A stretch of DNA of 52,273 nucleotides from Acidimicrobiia bacterium (GCA_029863385.1 JAOTVU010000012.1:1-52273); one strand, 5' to 3'; counted from the first letter of the stretch, positions 1-8,177 are shown. Program-made: numbers and translations. Notes: a model not told the origin generated them from the sequence alone.

Positions 1-1667
1 TCGCCGCCCGGGGCGCGGTACGACACGAGCTTCGGGTGGAACGTTCGAGTCCGACCATCGGCCGTGATGTCAACCGACGCGATCGCCTCGTTGGTTCCGC
101 CGCCCTCGACGATGTCGACCCCTCGATGCGCCACCGTTCCGACCGCGGTGACCGCCTCGGTGTCGGTCAGCACCACGACGGTGTCGGTGACGGTTGCGGT
201 CGTGCCGGCGACGCCCACGATGAGCAGGCCGACGCCGAAATGAGCGAGCCGACTTCCGCGCTCGCCCGGATCCGCCACTCGGTCGAACACCGCCGCTCGG
301 TCCAATACGGCCGACCCGGCGACCGCTCCGCCTGCAGCCGCCAGGGCCAGCCCGGTCGCCCCGGGGGCGGCGGTGACGACGACCATGGCCACCACCGCGC
401 CGGCGGCGGCCGCGGCCAGCACCCGTGTCGCCTCGTGAGCGGCCTGGCGGCGAAACACCGCTCGAACACGAAGCACCGCCCCGACCACGGCGATGGGCCA
501 CAACAGCAGCGAGTAGAACCGTCCCGAGGTGATGAACGACTCGCTGCTCACCAGCTGCTCGAATGCCGGTTCGTAGGTGCCGGCGGCGACGACGATGGTC
601 GCCACGCCGACCACCACGAATCCGGCCGCGGATCGAGCGGTCGATATCAGCGGCCACTTCGCTGCTGTGGGCCGAGGGCGAACGGCGAGCGCAACCATCA
701 CCGCCGTGAACACAGCGGCGATGGACAGCAACATCAGTCGCAACGTGGGCCGGTCGGCGAAGGCGTGGACGCTGTTGAGAACACCGGTGCGAGTGATGGT
801 CGTGGCCCAGATCGCCGCGATACCCGGCACGACGGCCACGAGCGTCACCGCCCGCTGCTGCAAGCCGACGGTTCCCGACGACGGCAAGGCCGTGAGGCGA
901 TGCAGCAACGACGCACCGCCCAGCCAGGCCACCAGCCCGGCGTTCTCGATCGGATCCCAGGCCCAGTAGCCGCCCCAGCCGAGCTCGACGTGGGCCCAGT
1001 TGGCCCCGGTGGCCAATCCCGCGGTCAGCAAGGCGAGTGCCAGCGGGAGTGTCCATGCGATCGCCGCGGTGTCTCCCGTCTCACCATCGGCCGACGTCGA
1101 GAGGCCGACGCTCAGTGCCGTCGGAATCAGCATGGCGATGAGACCGAGGTAGAGCACTGGTGGATGCCACAACATCGCCGGGTGCTCGAGAACCGGCTGC
1201 AGCCCGTTGCCCGCTCCCGGTGGTGCGGCCAATCGTTCGAAGGGATCGGCTTCGGTCAACACGACGAGCCCGTAGGCCGCGGTCGTTGCGGCGAGGATTC
1301 GGCTGGGGAGGGTCGACGAGGCGATCCTGGCCACGAGCACCGCAGCCCCGGCCGACATGGTCGTCCACAGCAGGAGCGAACCCTCCGGTCCCGCCCAGAT
1401 ACCCGCAACCCGTAGTGTCCACGGTACATCGGGCCGGGCGTGGCCGACGACGGTGGCGAAGCGCCAGTCCTCGGTCAGAAAGGCCCAACCGAGTAGGGCG
1501 AGGGCCAGCACCCCTCCGGCCAGAGACAGCACCAATGCCACCATGCCGACGAGCGGAGCAGAGGAACCCGAGTCCTGGTCCGATGAGTGTCCTCGGGCAC
1601 CGGCCACGGCCGCTGCGACCGCCGCCACCGTCAACAGCAAAACGCCGAGACGGGCGACCGCGAACAT
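1..1667 (-). CDS. ccmF: Cytochrome c maturation heme lyase CcmF (3' end cut by window)
   Basis: The minus-strand frame starts at ATG 1665-1667 (MFAVARLGVLLL...) and stays open for 555 codons to the left edge, so the last part of the gene is missing; CcmF is usually about 600-670 residues. The protein is very hydrophobic, and the WWD heme-binding signature (ELGWGGYWAWDPIENAG) lies around residues 228-244. CcmF works with CcmH in the membrane and attaches heme to apocytochrome c outside the cytoplasm (System I). CcmF and CcsA share the WWD motif; the length of frame before the motif and the N-terminal helices fit CcmF. The neighbouring divergent gene is a regulator with no obvious link. System I rather than System II is unusual for classical actinobacteria but known in some deep-branching lineages (family knowledge). 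Confidence 0.9.
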   Translation of the reverse strand, partial: MFAVARLGVLLLTVAAVAAAVAGARGHSSDQDSGSSAPLVGMVALVLSLAGGVLALALLGWAFLTEDWRFATVVGHARPDVPWTLRVAGIWAGPEGSLLLWTTMSAGAAVLVARIASSTLPSRILAATTAAYGLVVLTEADPFERLAAPPGAGNGLQPVLEHPAMLWHPPVLYLGLIAMLIPTALSVGLSTSADGETGDTAAIAWTLPLALALLTAGLATGANWAHVELGWGGYWAWDPIENAGLVAWLGGASLLHRLTALPSSGTVGLQQRAVTLVAVVPGIAAIWATTITRTGVLNSVHAFADRPTLRLMLLSIAAVFTAVMVALAVRPRPTAAKWPLISTARSAAGFVVVGVATIVVAAGTYEPAFEQLVSSESFITSGRFYSLLLWPIAVVGAVLRVRAVFRRQAAHEATRVLAAAAAGAVVAMVVVTAAPGATGLALAAAGGAVAGSAVLDRAAVFDRVADPGERGSRLAHFGVGLLIVGVAGTTATVTDTVVVLTDTEAVTAVGTVAHRGVDIVEGGGTNEAIASVDITADGRTRTFHPKLVSYRAPGG

Positions 1668-1763
1668 CACCCGATCCTACTGTCCGCCGATCGATCGTCA
1701 GCCGCGGCCCGGGCGCCGTCCATTTCACGGACGCGCCACGGTCCGATGCGGCACACTGGAACG

Positions 1764-2312
1764 GTGTCGCTCACCTCACGCAAACTGACCGGACTTCTGG
1801 CCGACGACAACCGACGTCGTGTCGTCGCCGCGATGATCCTCGGTGCGGCCGAGCTGGACGAGATCGTGTCGATAGCGGCGATCCGGGAGCGGGACGCCGT
1901 GGTCTCGCTCGAGCGTCTGACACAGGCCGGTCTCGTCGAAGTCGCCGACGACGGTTCCTACCTGCTCTTGGAGCAGGCGTTCCAGGCGGCAGCCCGAGCC
2001 GAGGCCCATCCGAGCCCGGCCTCGCAGTTCCCGGACCGGCCGCCGAAGCAACAAAAGGTGCTGGACCGGGCGTTCCGAGACGGACGCCTGATCCGCCTTC
2101 CGGTCAAACACACGCACCGGCTTGTCGTCCTCGACGAGCTGGTGCAGCGGTTCGAGCCGGGCGAGAAGTACACGGAACGGCAGGTCAACGCTCTGCTGTC
2201 CGCTTCCGACATCGACGTGGCCACGCTGCGGCGCAATCTCGTCGACCACGGCATGCTCGACCGGGCCGACGGCTCCTACTGGCGCTCCGGCGGCACGTTC
2301 GCCATCGAGTGA
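1764..2312 (+). CDS. DUF2087-domain transcriptional regulator
   Basis: A 182-residue soluble protein. Residues 1-75 look like a short winged-helix/ArsR-like region (SLTSRKLTGLLADDNRRRVVAAMILGA, then a helix-turn-helix and a beta wing). Residues about 95-180 match the DUF2087 pattern: a VLDELVQRFEPGEKYTE stretch, VNALLSASDIDVATLRR and LVDHGMLDRADGSYWR. DUF2087 proteins are small predicted DNA-binding regulators; the ligand is unknown. I chose GTG 1764 because it places the first helix at the N terminus; an in-frame ATG at 1746 would add six residues. The gene is divergent from ccmF and convergent with the selenoprotein gene, whose stop lies only 10 bases away. Confidence 0.75.
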   Translation: MSLTSRKLTGLLADDNRRRVVAAMILGAAELDEIVSIAAIRERDAVVSLERLTQAGLVEVADDGSYLLLEQAFQAAARAEAHPSPASQFPDRPPKQQKVLDRAFRDGRLIRLPVKHTHRLVVLDELVQRFEPGEKYTERQVNALLSASDIDVATLRRNLVDHGMLDRADGSYWRSGGTFAIE

Positions 2313-2322
2313 CCGCAGCCGG

Positions 2323-3417
2323 TCAGAGTTCGACCTCGCGGTAATAACGTTCTGCCCCCATCGTCCGGATATCGGTCAACCAGTCGGACTCATACGGCCA
2401 ATCCCGTCCCTCGGCCGGGCCCTGCCAGAACCGGGCCATCGGGTTGTCGAGATCGCCTTCGATGCTCCAGGCCTGTCGTTTGTAGGTCCAGTTGTCGGGG
2501 GCCAGGCGGTGGGCGTGGCGGAAGTGTTCCACCGCCTTTGGGTGATTGCCCGATCGCTCGAAGTGCTCGGCCAGGGAGAAGTGAGCGGCGGCCGTCGACG
2601 TGAAGGAATCCCGGGCCCCGGATCGGGCGATCACCTCGTCGGCCGTGAGCACGTGCCGGCTCTCCGCGCCGTTCGCCGCCCAGTCGCGGACGGCGTCGGC
2701 GTAGCTTTCGGCCGTCCACGCCTTGATTTTCGACGCCTCGGCCATGATGTCGCGCAACCGCTGCGGGGTCTCGTCGGGAAGCGGACGGCCGCCGGGTTTG
2801 CGCGGTGCCGGCCAGGCCGGCTCGGCGGGACGAACGATCATGCCTTCGGAATCGATCCACACCGCATTCGGGATGTTGACGATCCCGAACAGCTCGTCGA
2901 CCAGGTGGGCGGTGTCGAGCACGGTGGGATGGGTGGGTTGAGCGGCCTCGATGTAGGGGCGGCCCGGATCGGGGCCGAGCGTCTCCAGGCACACGGTGAC
3001 GATCTCCACGCCCTGGGGGTGCACCTCGGTGCGCAAGGCCTGCCACCCGGGCAGGTCACGAGCGCAACCTCAATAGGGGGCCCATGCCACGAGCACCACC
3101 TTGGTACCCAGAAGCGAGCTGAGCCGGAACGGATTGCCGTCGAAGTCGGGAAGCTCGAGGTCGGGTGCCTCCGTGGTGACGAGAACGCGGCCACCGGGCG
3201 TCGCCGGTCCGACCGCGGCCAGCCCGGTGTCCGAATCGGTCACGAGGCCCATGCCGAGCCGCTCGGCCACCACGGCGATGTCGACGGTTCCGTCGACCAC
3301 TGCGTCGGTGGGCAGAGGGACGCACACGTCGCCTCGGCACGCACCCTGCGGCTCGAGCTTCCAACCGGTGGTCAGTGCGAACTCGTCGACGTCCGGCGAG
3401 GCGGAGGGGAGCAGCAT
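2323..3417 (-). CDS. Thioredoxin-like selenoprotein (Sec-Gly-Cys) with C-terminal TPR-like region
   Basis: Read through one in-frame TGA (3070-3072), this is a 364-residue protein. Frames on both sides of the TGA are identical, so it is not a frameshift. Residues 80-190 form an AhpC/TlpA-type thioredoxin fold, with VVLVAWAPY-U-GCARDLPGW at the redox site: Sec116 takes the place of the first Cys of a WCxxC motif, Cys118 follows after one Gly, and Ala fills the usual resolving-Cys place. The N-terminal part has a Cys27/Cys32 pair (ACRGDVC) that could be a redox partner. Residues 250-330 are helical and TPR-like (AAHFSLAEHFERSGNHPKAVEHFRHAHRLAP). No signal peptide is evident, so it is probably a cytoplasmic thiol or selenol peroxidase or reductase. 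A standard annotation would split it in two (2323-3036 and 3070-3417). It requires SelA/SelB/SelC/SelD encoded elsewhere, which this window cannot confirm. Confidence 0.85.
3028..3072 (-). promoter_or_regulatory. Candidate bacterial SECIS element directly after the TGA codon
   Basis: Directly downstream of the TGA the mRNA can fold into a two-part hairpin. The lower stem is GGU(U)GCGC (3069-3062) with GCGCACC (3034-3028), seven pairs and one bulged U. An internal loop follows, then a perfect 6-bp upper stem CCUGCC (3055-3050)/GGCAGG (3044-3039) closed by the loop CGGGU. Distance, bulged U and G-rich apical loop resemble bacterial SelB-binding SECIS elements. This is seen by base pairing only; no energy was computed. 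Confidence 0.7.
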
Positions 3418-3500
3418 GTTCGTAACCTAGCACGGGCGACTATGCCGGGCAGCCTCGTGGTCTCGGGCCGGGAAGCGGCTGGTTGCGGTGCGATAGGGTT

Positions 3501-3541
3501 GGATCCGAGGAGGGATCCAGGAGGGATCCGAGGAAAGGAGA
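3501..3541 (+). repeat. Short tandem GGATCC(G)AGGAG repeats ending in a ribosome binding site
   Basis: Three imperfect copies of GGATCCGAGGAG, spaced 12 and 11 bases apart (starting at 3501, 3513 and 3524), run into AGGAAAGGAG just before the ATG at 3546. Each copy contains an AGGAG-like Shine-Dalgarno core; only the last is correctly spaced from the start. Confidence 0.6.
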
Positions 3542-3545
3542 CCGT

Positions 3546-3932
3546 ATGGCCAAGGCGAGCTACGAGGGACCCTCGGAGGCGTTGGAACGTTACGAGGCGC
3601 TGGTCGCCACCAACCCTGATGTCGACCGCAAGGGGGCGAAGAACCCCTACACCTCTCGAAACGGCCACATGTTCAGCTTCCTCGGGCCAGACGGCACCAT
3701 GGCGCTTCGCCTTCCGGATGACCGGTACGAGGAATTCCTCAGCACCTACGACTCCGGCCCGGTCGAATCCTATGGCGCGGTGATGCGAGGGTACGTGTCG
3801 GTACCGGACGAACTGCTGACCGACACCGACGCCTTGAAGCCGTGGTTCGACGCCAGCCACGAATGGATCGGCACTCTCAAACCGAAGCCGACGAAGAAGT
3901 CGGCCAAGAAGAAGTCAGACAAGACGAAGTAG
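3546..3932 (+). CDS. TfoX/Sxy N-terminal-domain-like small protein
   Basis: A 128-residue soluble protein. Residues 15-105 fit the TfoX-N/YjbR-like fold: NPYTSRNGHMFSFLGPDGTMALRLP, then a segment ending in VMRGYVSVPDELL and an amphipathic C-terminal helix. The last 18 residues are a lysine-rich tail (KPKPTKKSAKKKSDKTK) that could bind nucleic acid. Family members are mostly uncharacterised; the name comes from the competence regulator Sxy and does not imply competence here. The start ATG 3546 is well supported by AGGAAAGGAG five bases upstream. It is divergent from the selenoprotein gene and convergent with the next gene, 18 bases away. Confidence 0.7.
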   Translation: MAKASYEGPSEALERYEALVATNPDVDRKGAKNPYTSRNGHMFSFLGPDGTMALRLPDDRYEEFLSTYDSGPVESYGAVMRGYVSVPDELLTDTDALKPWFDASHEWIGTLKPKPTKKSAKKKSDKTK

Positions 3933-3950
3933 TTTGCCGCTCCGTCGCTG

Positions 3951-4742
3951 CTACTGCGGCAGCGTCAGCACCGATCCGCCCCGGTTGACCCGGTCGATGT
4001 TCGTGCGCTGGACGAACCCGCCGTGATCGGGATCGACGGCAGAGTTCGTGTTGTCGCAGCCTCCGTTCGCGAAGCTCTGATAGTTGGTGCGAACGCTGAG
4101 CGCTCGCACCTCACCCCCGCCGGCGAGATCGGCCGACAGGTTCGTCCAACGGACCGCCGTCGTCGGGTGATCGCAGTCGGCGAACACCTCGCTCCACACC
4201 ATCGGCCGGACGAGGGCGTCGGCCTCGACGTACAGGTCGCGGAGCATCGTCTCGACACCCGATTCGAGATCGGTCACCGTGCCCCGCCACCGACCCTGCT
4301 CGGCTTGAAAGACCCGAAACCGGTACGGGCGCCCACCCTGCCACTGGTAGTCGCGGGTGTTGACGTTGCCGAGCGCCGAGGGGAGCTCCGACACCGAGCC
4401 GTCGAGCTCGCCGCCACCGTGGGGGTGGTAGCCGCCCCAGTTGACGGCCCCGCCCCCGGGATAGGTCGGATGATGCTGGAGGCCGATGTGGGCGCCGCCC
4501 CGGTCCGCGCCAGCGTCGACGAAGTTGACCTGCAGCGCCCAGAAGTAGAGCTTGTCGACCGCCGGCGGCTCCACAACCGTCAGATCGGCCCGGACCTCGC
4601 TCAGCGGATGGGGTGGTACCTCCCAGAACAGATGCATCGACGAGGCGCCGTTCGAGGAAGTGGGCGGACCGGACACCCGTTGCAGGCGCGGAGCGCCCGA
4701 GAGGAATCGACGAAAGAAGGCGGCCACCATTGCCTCAACCAT
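3951..4742 (-). CDS. Hypothetical beta-rich protein
   Basis: A 263-residue protein that I do not recognise as a named family. It is rich in Gly, Trp and aromatic residues with alternating beta-type patterns: MHLFWEVPPHP, LYFWALQVNFVDAG, HIGLQHHPTYPGGGAVNWGGYHPHGGGEL, then YRFRVFQAEQGRWRGTVTDLESG and VMWSEVFADCDHP-like segments. The order suggests a jelly-roll or lectin-like sandwich, similar in feel to DUF3472-type proteins (inference). Two late cysteines may pair. There is no clear Sec signal, although the first 15 residues are mildly hydrophobic. I chose ATG 4742 because GGGAG lies six bases upstream; an ATG at 4784 would add 14 polar residues and overlap the start of the divergent gene. 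Confidence 0.65.
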   Translation of the reverse strand: MVEAMVAAFFRRFLSGAPRLQRVSGPPTSSNGASSMHLFWEVPPHPLSEVRADLTVVEPPAVDKLYFWALQVNFVDAGADRGGAHIGLQHHPTYPGGGAVNWGGYHPHGGGELDGSVSELPSALGNVNTRDYQWQGGRPYRFRVFQAEQGRWRGTVTDLESGVETMLRDLYVEADALVRPMVWSEVFADCDHPTTAVRWTNLSADLAGGGEVRALSVRTNYQSFANGGCDNTNSAVDPDHGGFVQRTNIDRVNRGGSVLTLPQ

Positions 4743-4782
4743 AGAAGACTCCCGGTCCGCCCGACCGGAGTAGTGTTTCCGC

Positions 4783-5231
4783 ATTCGTACACTTCTGCTC
4801 TCGGTTCACATCATTTCTGTTGCGGCCTGGCTCGGAGGGAACTTCACCCAGCTGTTCCTGATGCCGGGTTTCACCGCCGGTGATTCGGGTCTGGCCGCCG
4901 CCTGGTTCCGGGCCTCGGCCAACATGGCGAAGATCTACTACAGCATTGCCGGGGTGCTGCTGTTGGTCACCGGCGTCGGGTTGGTCCTGAACAATGACGC
5001 CTGGTCGTTCGGTTCGAGCTTGTCACGATCGGATTCATCGCCGTGATCATCGGCGCCGTCACCGGAATAACCTTCTTCGGACCCCGGGCCGAACGGGCGG
5101 TCGAGGAGTTCGAGAGCGGCCGGATCGAGGAGGGTCGCAAGTCGGCCTCGTCGATTGGTGTCGTGGCCATGGCCGACACGGCGATCGTGTTGATCGCCGT
5201 GGTCGCCATGATCAGCCACTGGCAGGCGTAG
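4783..5231 (+). pseudogene. Four-helix membrane protein, frameshifted and without a canonical start
   Basis: Two adjacent frames together encode one coherent integral membrane protein. The first runs LLLSVHIISVAAWLGGNFTQLFLMPGF ... NMAKIYYSIAGVLLLVTGVGLVLNND. The second continues VTIGFIAVIIGAVTGITFFGPRAERAVEEFESGR ... ADTAIVLIAVVAMISHWQA. The switch falls at 5018-5022 (AGCTTGTC), where one extra base would restore frame; as written, the first frame stops at TGA 5044-5046. Upstream there is no ATG, GTG or TTG before ATG 4861, which lies inside the conserved first helix region; the natural N terminus would be ATT 4783 (IRTLLLSVH). This resembles DUF2269/CopD-like small membrane proteins. It may be a recent pseudogene, a sequencing or assembly error, or (start only) a rare ATT start. 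Confidence 0.6.
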
Positions 5232-5284
5232 GACTCGGAGGTCGACGCCGGGCGCCGCCCGAATTCGCCGCTACGCTGCGACGA

Positions 5285-5443
5285 ATGGACCGACCTCCTC
5301 CCGATCCGGCAAAGCTGCTTACCCACTGGATGGAATGGGAACGGGGTGACACCACGCCCGGTGAGGTTATGAAGAACCTGAAGCACGGCGGCCTGCGCGA
5401 CATCCTCGAACAGCTCGTCGACGGGCAGAAGGCCGACGGCTGA
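5285..5443 (+). CDS. Small conserved-looking 52-residue protein
   Basis: Reads MDRPPPDPAKLLTHWMEWERG followed by DTTPGEVMKNLKHGGLRDILEQLVDG. It is amphipathic and helical, with no membrane segment and no cysteines. The start ATG 5285 is inferred because the frame before it runs in shadow of the membrane gene; ATG 5285 begins the compact helical protein. It lies between the membrane pseudogene (54 bases upstream) and the YcaQ-type glycosylase (44 bases downstream) on the same strand, so the three may be co-transcribed. I have the impression that similar short proteins occur in other high-GC actinobacterial genomes but cannot check. Function unknown. Confidence 0.6.
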   Translation: MDRPPPDPAKLLTHWMEWERGDTTPGEVMKNLKHGGLRDILEQLVDGQKADG

Positions 5444-5487
5444 ACCTCCGGTGCCGGGCTCCCGTCGGACCGTAGGGTGAGCGTCGC

Positions 5488-6684
5488 GTGGCCCGGCTGA
5501 GCCTGGCCCAGGCCCGCCGAATCGCGCTGGCTGCGCAGGGGTTCACCGATCCCCGGCCTCGGTCCGCGCCCACCGTCCGCCAGTTCCGGAGGGCCATGGA
5601 CCGGATGTCGGCGTTGCAGCTCGACTCCGTCAACGTGCTGTGCCGCAGCCACTACCTGCCGGTGCTGGCCCGGCTCGGCCCCTTCGACCGGGAGAAACTC
5701 GACACCTATCTGTATCGCTCGGGTGAGCACTTCGAGCTGTACACCCATGAGGCGGCGATCATCAGCCAGGATCTGCAGCCGCACATGCGTTACCGGGCCA
5801 GCCAACCCCGATGGAAGGCCGGTCTGAAGCTGGAGAAGGAACTCCCGGGCTATGTCGACGCCGTGTTCGACGAGGTGGCGGAGCGGGGACCGCTGTCAAT
5901 CAAGGATCTGAGCGATCCTGGCGACCGTTCCGGGCCGTGGTGGGGTCAGTCGAAAGGCAAGGTGGCGCTCGACTGGTTGTATTACACCGGGCGTTTGGCG
6001 ATCCGGGAGCGGACACCGATGTTCGTGTCGGTCTACGACCGACCCGAGAACGTCATCCGCCCCGATGTGCTGGCCCGCCCCGAGGTCGCGATGCGGGAGG
6101 CGCTCAAGCACCAGATGGCGCTCGGTGCCCGCAGCCATGGCATCGGCACCGACAAGGATCTGGCCGACTACTTCCGGCTCAAGGTGACCGACGTCCGCCC
6201 GCTGCTCGACGAACTGGTGGCCGACGGCGTCCTGGAGCGGGTCGATGTGGACGGCTGGGGCGAAGGCCTCTACCTCCACAGCGAGGCGAAACGGCCCCGG
6301 CGGATCACCGGTCGGGCGCTGCTCACCCCGTTCGATCCGGTCGTCTGGTATCGGCCCCGAGCCGAGGCCCTGTTCGACTTCCACTACCGCATCGAGATCT
6401 ACACGCCGGAGCACAAAAGGGTCTTCGGCTACTACGTGTTGCCGTTCCTCGTTGACGACGAACTCGTCGCTCGGGTCGATCTGAAGGCTGATCGTAAGGC
6501 GGGCGTCCTGCTGGTCAAGGGTGCGTACCTCGAGGAGCGGATCGTCGAGCCGGCGCAGCGGGATCGGGCGGCCGCCGAGCTGTGGTCGACCCTCGACGAG
6601 ATGGCCGAATGGCTCGGGCTCGACGGCGTGGGTGTTGCCGACAAGGGTGATCTGGCACCGCTGCTTCTCCGGTCCAGAGAATGA
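5488..6684 (+). CDS. ycaQ: YcaQ/AlkZ-type winged-helix DNA glycosylase
   Basis: A 398-residue protein of the HTH_42 superfamily. The catalytic Q-phi-D motif is visible as ALQLDSVNVL (Gln44, Asp46), the YcaQ variant, rather than QxQ of AlkZ. The family's later landmarks are present: SHYLPVLARLGPFDREKLD, FELYTHEAAII, GPWWGQSKGKVALDWLYYTGRLAI, then a winged-helix region, LLTPFDPVVWYRPRAEALFDFHYRIEIYTP and YGYYVLPFLVDD-like C-terminal strands. YcaQ enzymes excise alkylated bases and unhook interstrand crosslinks through a bifurcated path, acting in the cytoplasm on DNA. Start is GTG 5488, the first in-frame start with the conserved LSLAQARRIAL helix. It converges on the L,D-transpeptidase gene with a 22-base gap. 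Confidence 0.88.
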   Translation: MARLSLAQARRIALAAQGFTDPRPRSAPTVRQFRRAMDRMSALQLDSVNVLCRSHYLPVLARLGPFDREKLDTYLYRSGEHFELYTHEAAIISQDLQPHMRYRASQPRWKAGLKLEKELPGYVDAVFDEVAERGPLSIKDLSDPGDRSGPWWGQSKGKVALDWLYYTGRLAIRERTPMFVSVYDRPENVIRPDVLARPEVAMREALKHQMALGARSHGIGTDKDLADYFRLKVTDVRPLLDELVADGVLERVDVDGWGEGLYLHSEAKRPRRITGRALLTPFDPVVWYRPRAEALFDFHYRIEIYTPEHKRVFGYYVLPFLVDDELVARVDLKADRKAGVLLVKGAYLEERIVEPAQRDRAAAELWSTLDEMAEWLGLDGVGVADKGDLAPLLLRSRE

Positions 6685-6706
6685 ACTCGCCGGCTCGGCT
6701 GTCCGC

Positions 6707-7987
6707 TCATCGCATCACGGTCACCGGAGTGCCGTTGGGGAGCATGCCCGGCAGGTACTCGGCGATGTGCATCGGCACACGGATGCAGCCGTGGCTGGCC
6801 GGATACGAAGGCACCGAACGAGAGCCGTGGATCGCGATGCCGCCCACGATGTAGAGCGGGTTGTACATACCCCCGAGGCCGAGACTCGACTGGTGCCACC
6901 CGCTGATCCGCCGGAAGATGGTGAAGCTGCCGACGGGTGTGATCGACCGTCCGCTGTAGCGTCCCAGGCGCCACGGGACCTGGTTGCCGGTCGAGATGTG
7001 GCTGACCAGCACGGGAACCGTCCGCCCCGGGTCGTACACCTTCATCAGCTGCTGGGAGAGGTCGATCTCGACCCACCGGCGGCTGTGTCGGGTGACCGGG
7101 CCGCCGACGGAGCCGTTGAGCACCCGTTTAAGGGCCGCCTGATCGTCGGCGCCCCACTGCCCGTTCATGGTGATTCCGGTCAGCTTCTCGAGGGCCCAGA
7201 TGGCGCTCCTGGTCTTGGTGCCGTAGACCCCGTCGATCGGTCCCGGATCGAACGGACCGTTGGCCAATGCTCGTTGGGCGTCGCGGAGCGACATCACCGC
7301 TCCGCTGCTGCCGGTGTCGGCGGGAGGCGGGGTGGGAGTGGAGCCCGCCCGGTAGTCACGAAGCGCTTCGCTGGTGGCGGCGTCGACCCGACCGGTGACC
7401 GGAATCCCGACATGACGCTGGAAGGCCTCGAGGCCTGCTCTGGTGCGGCGACCGTACAGTCCGTCCACCGGTCCCGGATCGAAGCCGGCGTCGGTCAGCC
7501 GTTGCTGGGCTTCCCGGGTCGACATGATGCCCGACGAGGAGCCGGTGTCGGAGCCTGACGGCGGCGTGTAGGATGCCAGCTTTTCAGCGGTCAACGAGTC
7601 GTAGATCCCGGTCGGGTTGGAGCCCACCGCAGTCTGGAACGCGATCAGTGCTCCCTGGGTGAGGCGGCCGAAGATGCCGTCGATCACCCCCGGAGAGAAG
7701 CCCGCTGCCGCCAGCTTCGTCTGAAGGGTGCGGACGGCGGCACCCCGATCGCCTCGTTTGGCGATGACGGTGACGGCGGCCGATTCGGTTTCGGCGGACG
7801 GATCGGCGCCGGTCGTCGAGCTGTCATTGCCTTCGGTCGTGGTCGACGCCGCCGTCGATGCGGTGGATTCATCCGTGGTGGTGGCGGTGGTCGTGGTCTC
7901 GTCGCTCTGAGCGGCCACCGGCGGCACCGCCACCACGCTCAGCAACCCGAAAGTCGCCACCATCGCTGCTGCAAGTCTGCGGCCCAT
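6707..7987 (-). CDS. Secreted L,D-transpeptidase with three peptidoglycan-binding repeats
   Basis: A 426-residue exported protein. Residues 1-28 form a Sec signal (MGRRLAAAMVATFGLLSVVAVPPVAAQS), followed by a Thr/Ser-rich linker. Three PG_binding_1 repeats then occur at about 78-130, 148-205 and 225-285, each with a GFxPGxxDGxxGxxT-like core. The YkuD catalytic domain occupies about 305-426, with IAIHGSRSVPS and the active-site SHGCIRV (Cys401). It forms 3-3 or protein crosslinks in peptidoglycan outside the membrane. The start ATG 7987 has GGAGCGG upstream; the longer frame to 8110 adds a non-signal N terminus and is unlikely. It is divergent from guaB3 across a 190-base region in which I see no obvious operator. 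Confidence 0.92.
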   Translation of the reverse strand: MGRRLAAAMVATFGLLSVVAVPPVAAQSDETTTTATTTDESTASTAASTTTEGNDSSTTGADPSAETESAAVTVIAKRGDRGAAVRTLQTKLAAAGFSPGVIDGIFGRLTQGALIAFQTAVGSNPTGIYDSLTAEKLASYTPPSGSDTGSSSGIMSTREAQQRLTDAGFDPGPVDGLYGRRTRAGLEAFQRHVGIPVTGRVDAATSEALRDYRAGSTPTPPPADTGSSGAVMSLRDAQRALANGPFDPGPIDGVYGTKTRSAIWALEKLTGITMNGQWGADDQAALKRVLNGSVGGPVTRHSRRWVEIDLSQQLMKVYDPGRTVPVLVSHISTGNQVPWRLGRYSGRSITPVGSFTIFRRISGWHQSSLGLGGMYNPLYIVGGIAIHGSRSVPSYPASHGCIRVPMHIAEYLPGMLPNGTPVTVMR

Positions 7988-8177
7988 GGTTCCGCTCCTC
8001 CAACTTCTGACGTCGCCAACGACGACTCTGCTCTGCCCGATTGCCTGTCCAAGATTGTCGCGCCAGACCCGGCATCCGAACAGGTCCGAAGGTCCCGATG
8101 TGGTGCACAAGTGCCGGAAGAAACCACGGAGACTCCGAGCCGCGAGTTAGCCTGGGTGGTTTCAGTGGAGGTTGCGA

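Noticed and set aside
36..1415. Long plus-strand reading frame opposite ccmF
   Set aside because: It has low-complexity Arg/Gly/His composition and no family features; it is a high-GC shadow of ccmF, whose frame shows the WWD motif.
5044..5046. TGA as a second selenocysteine codon
   Set aside because: The continuation of the membrane protein is in another frame, and no redox motif surrounds the TGA.
5010..5050. Programmed -1 frameshift in the membrane gene
   Set aside because: There is no slippery heptamer (X XXY YYZ) and no stimulatory structure is evident; indel or decay is simpler.
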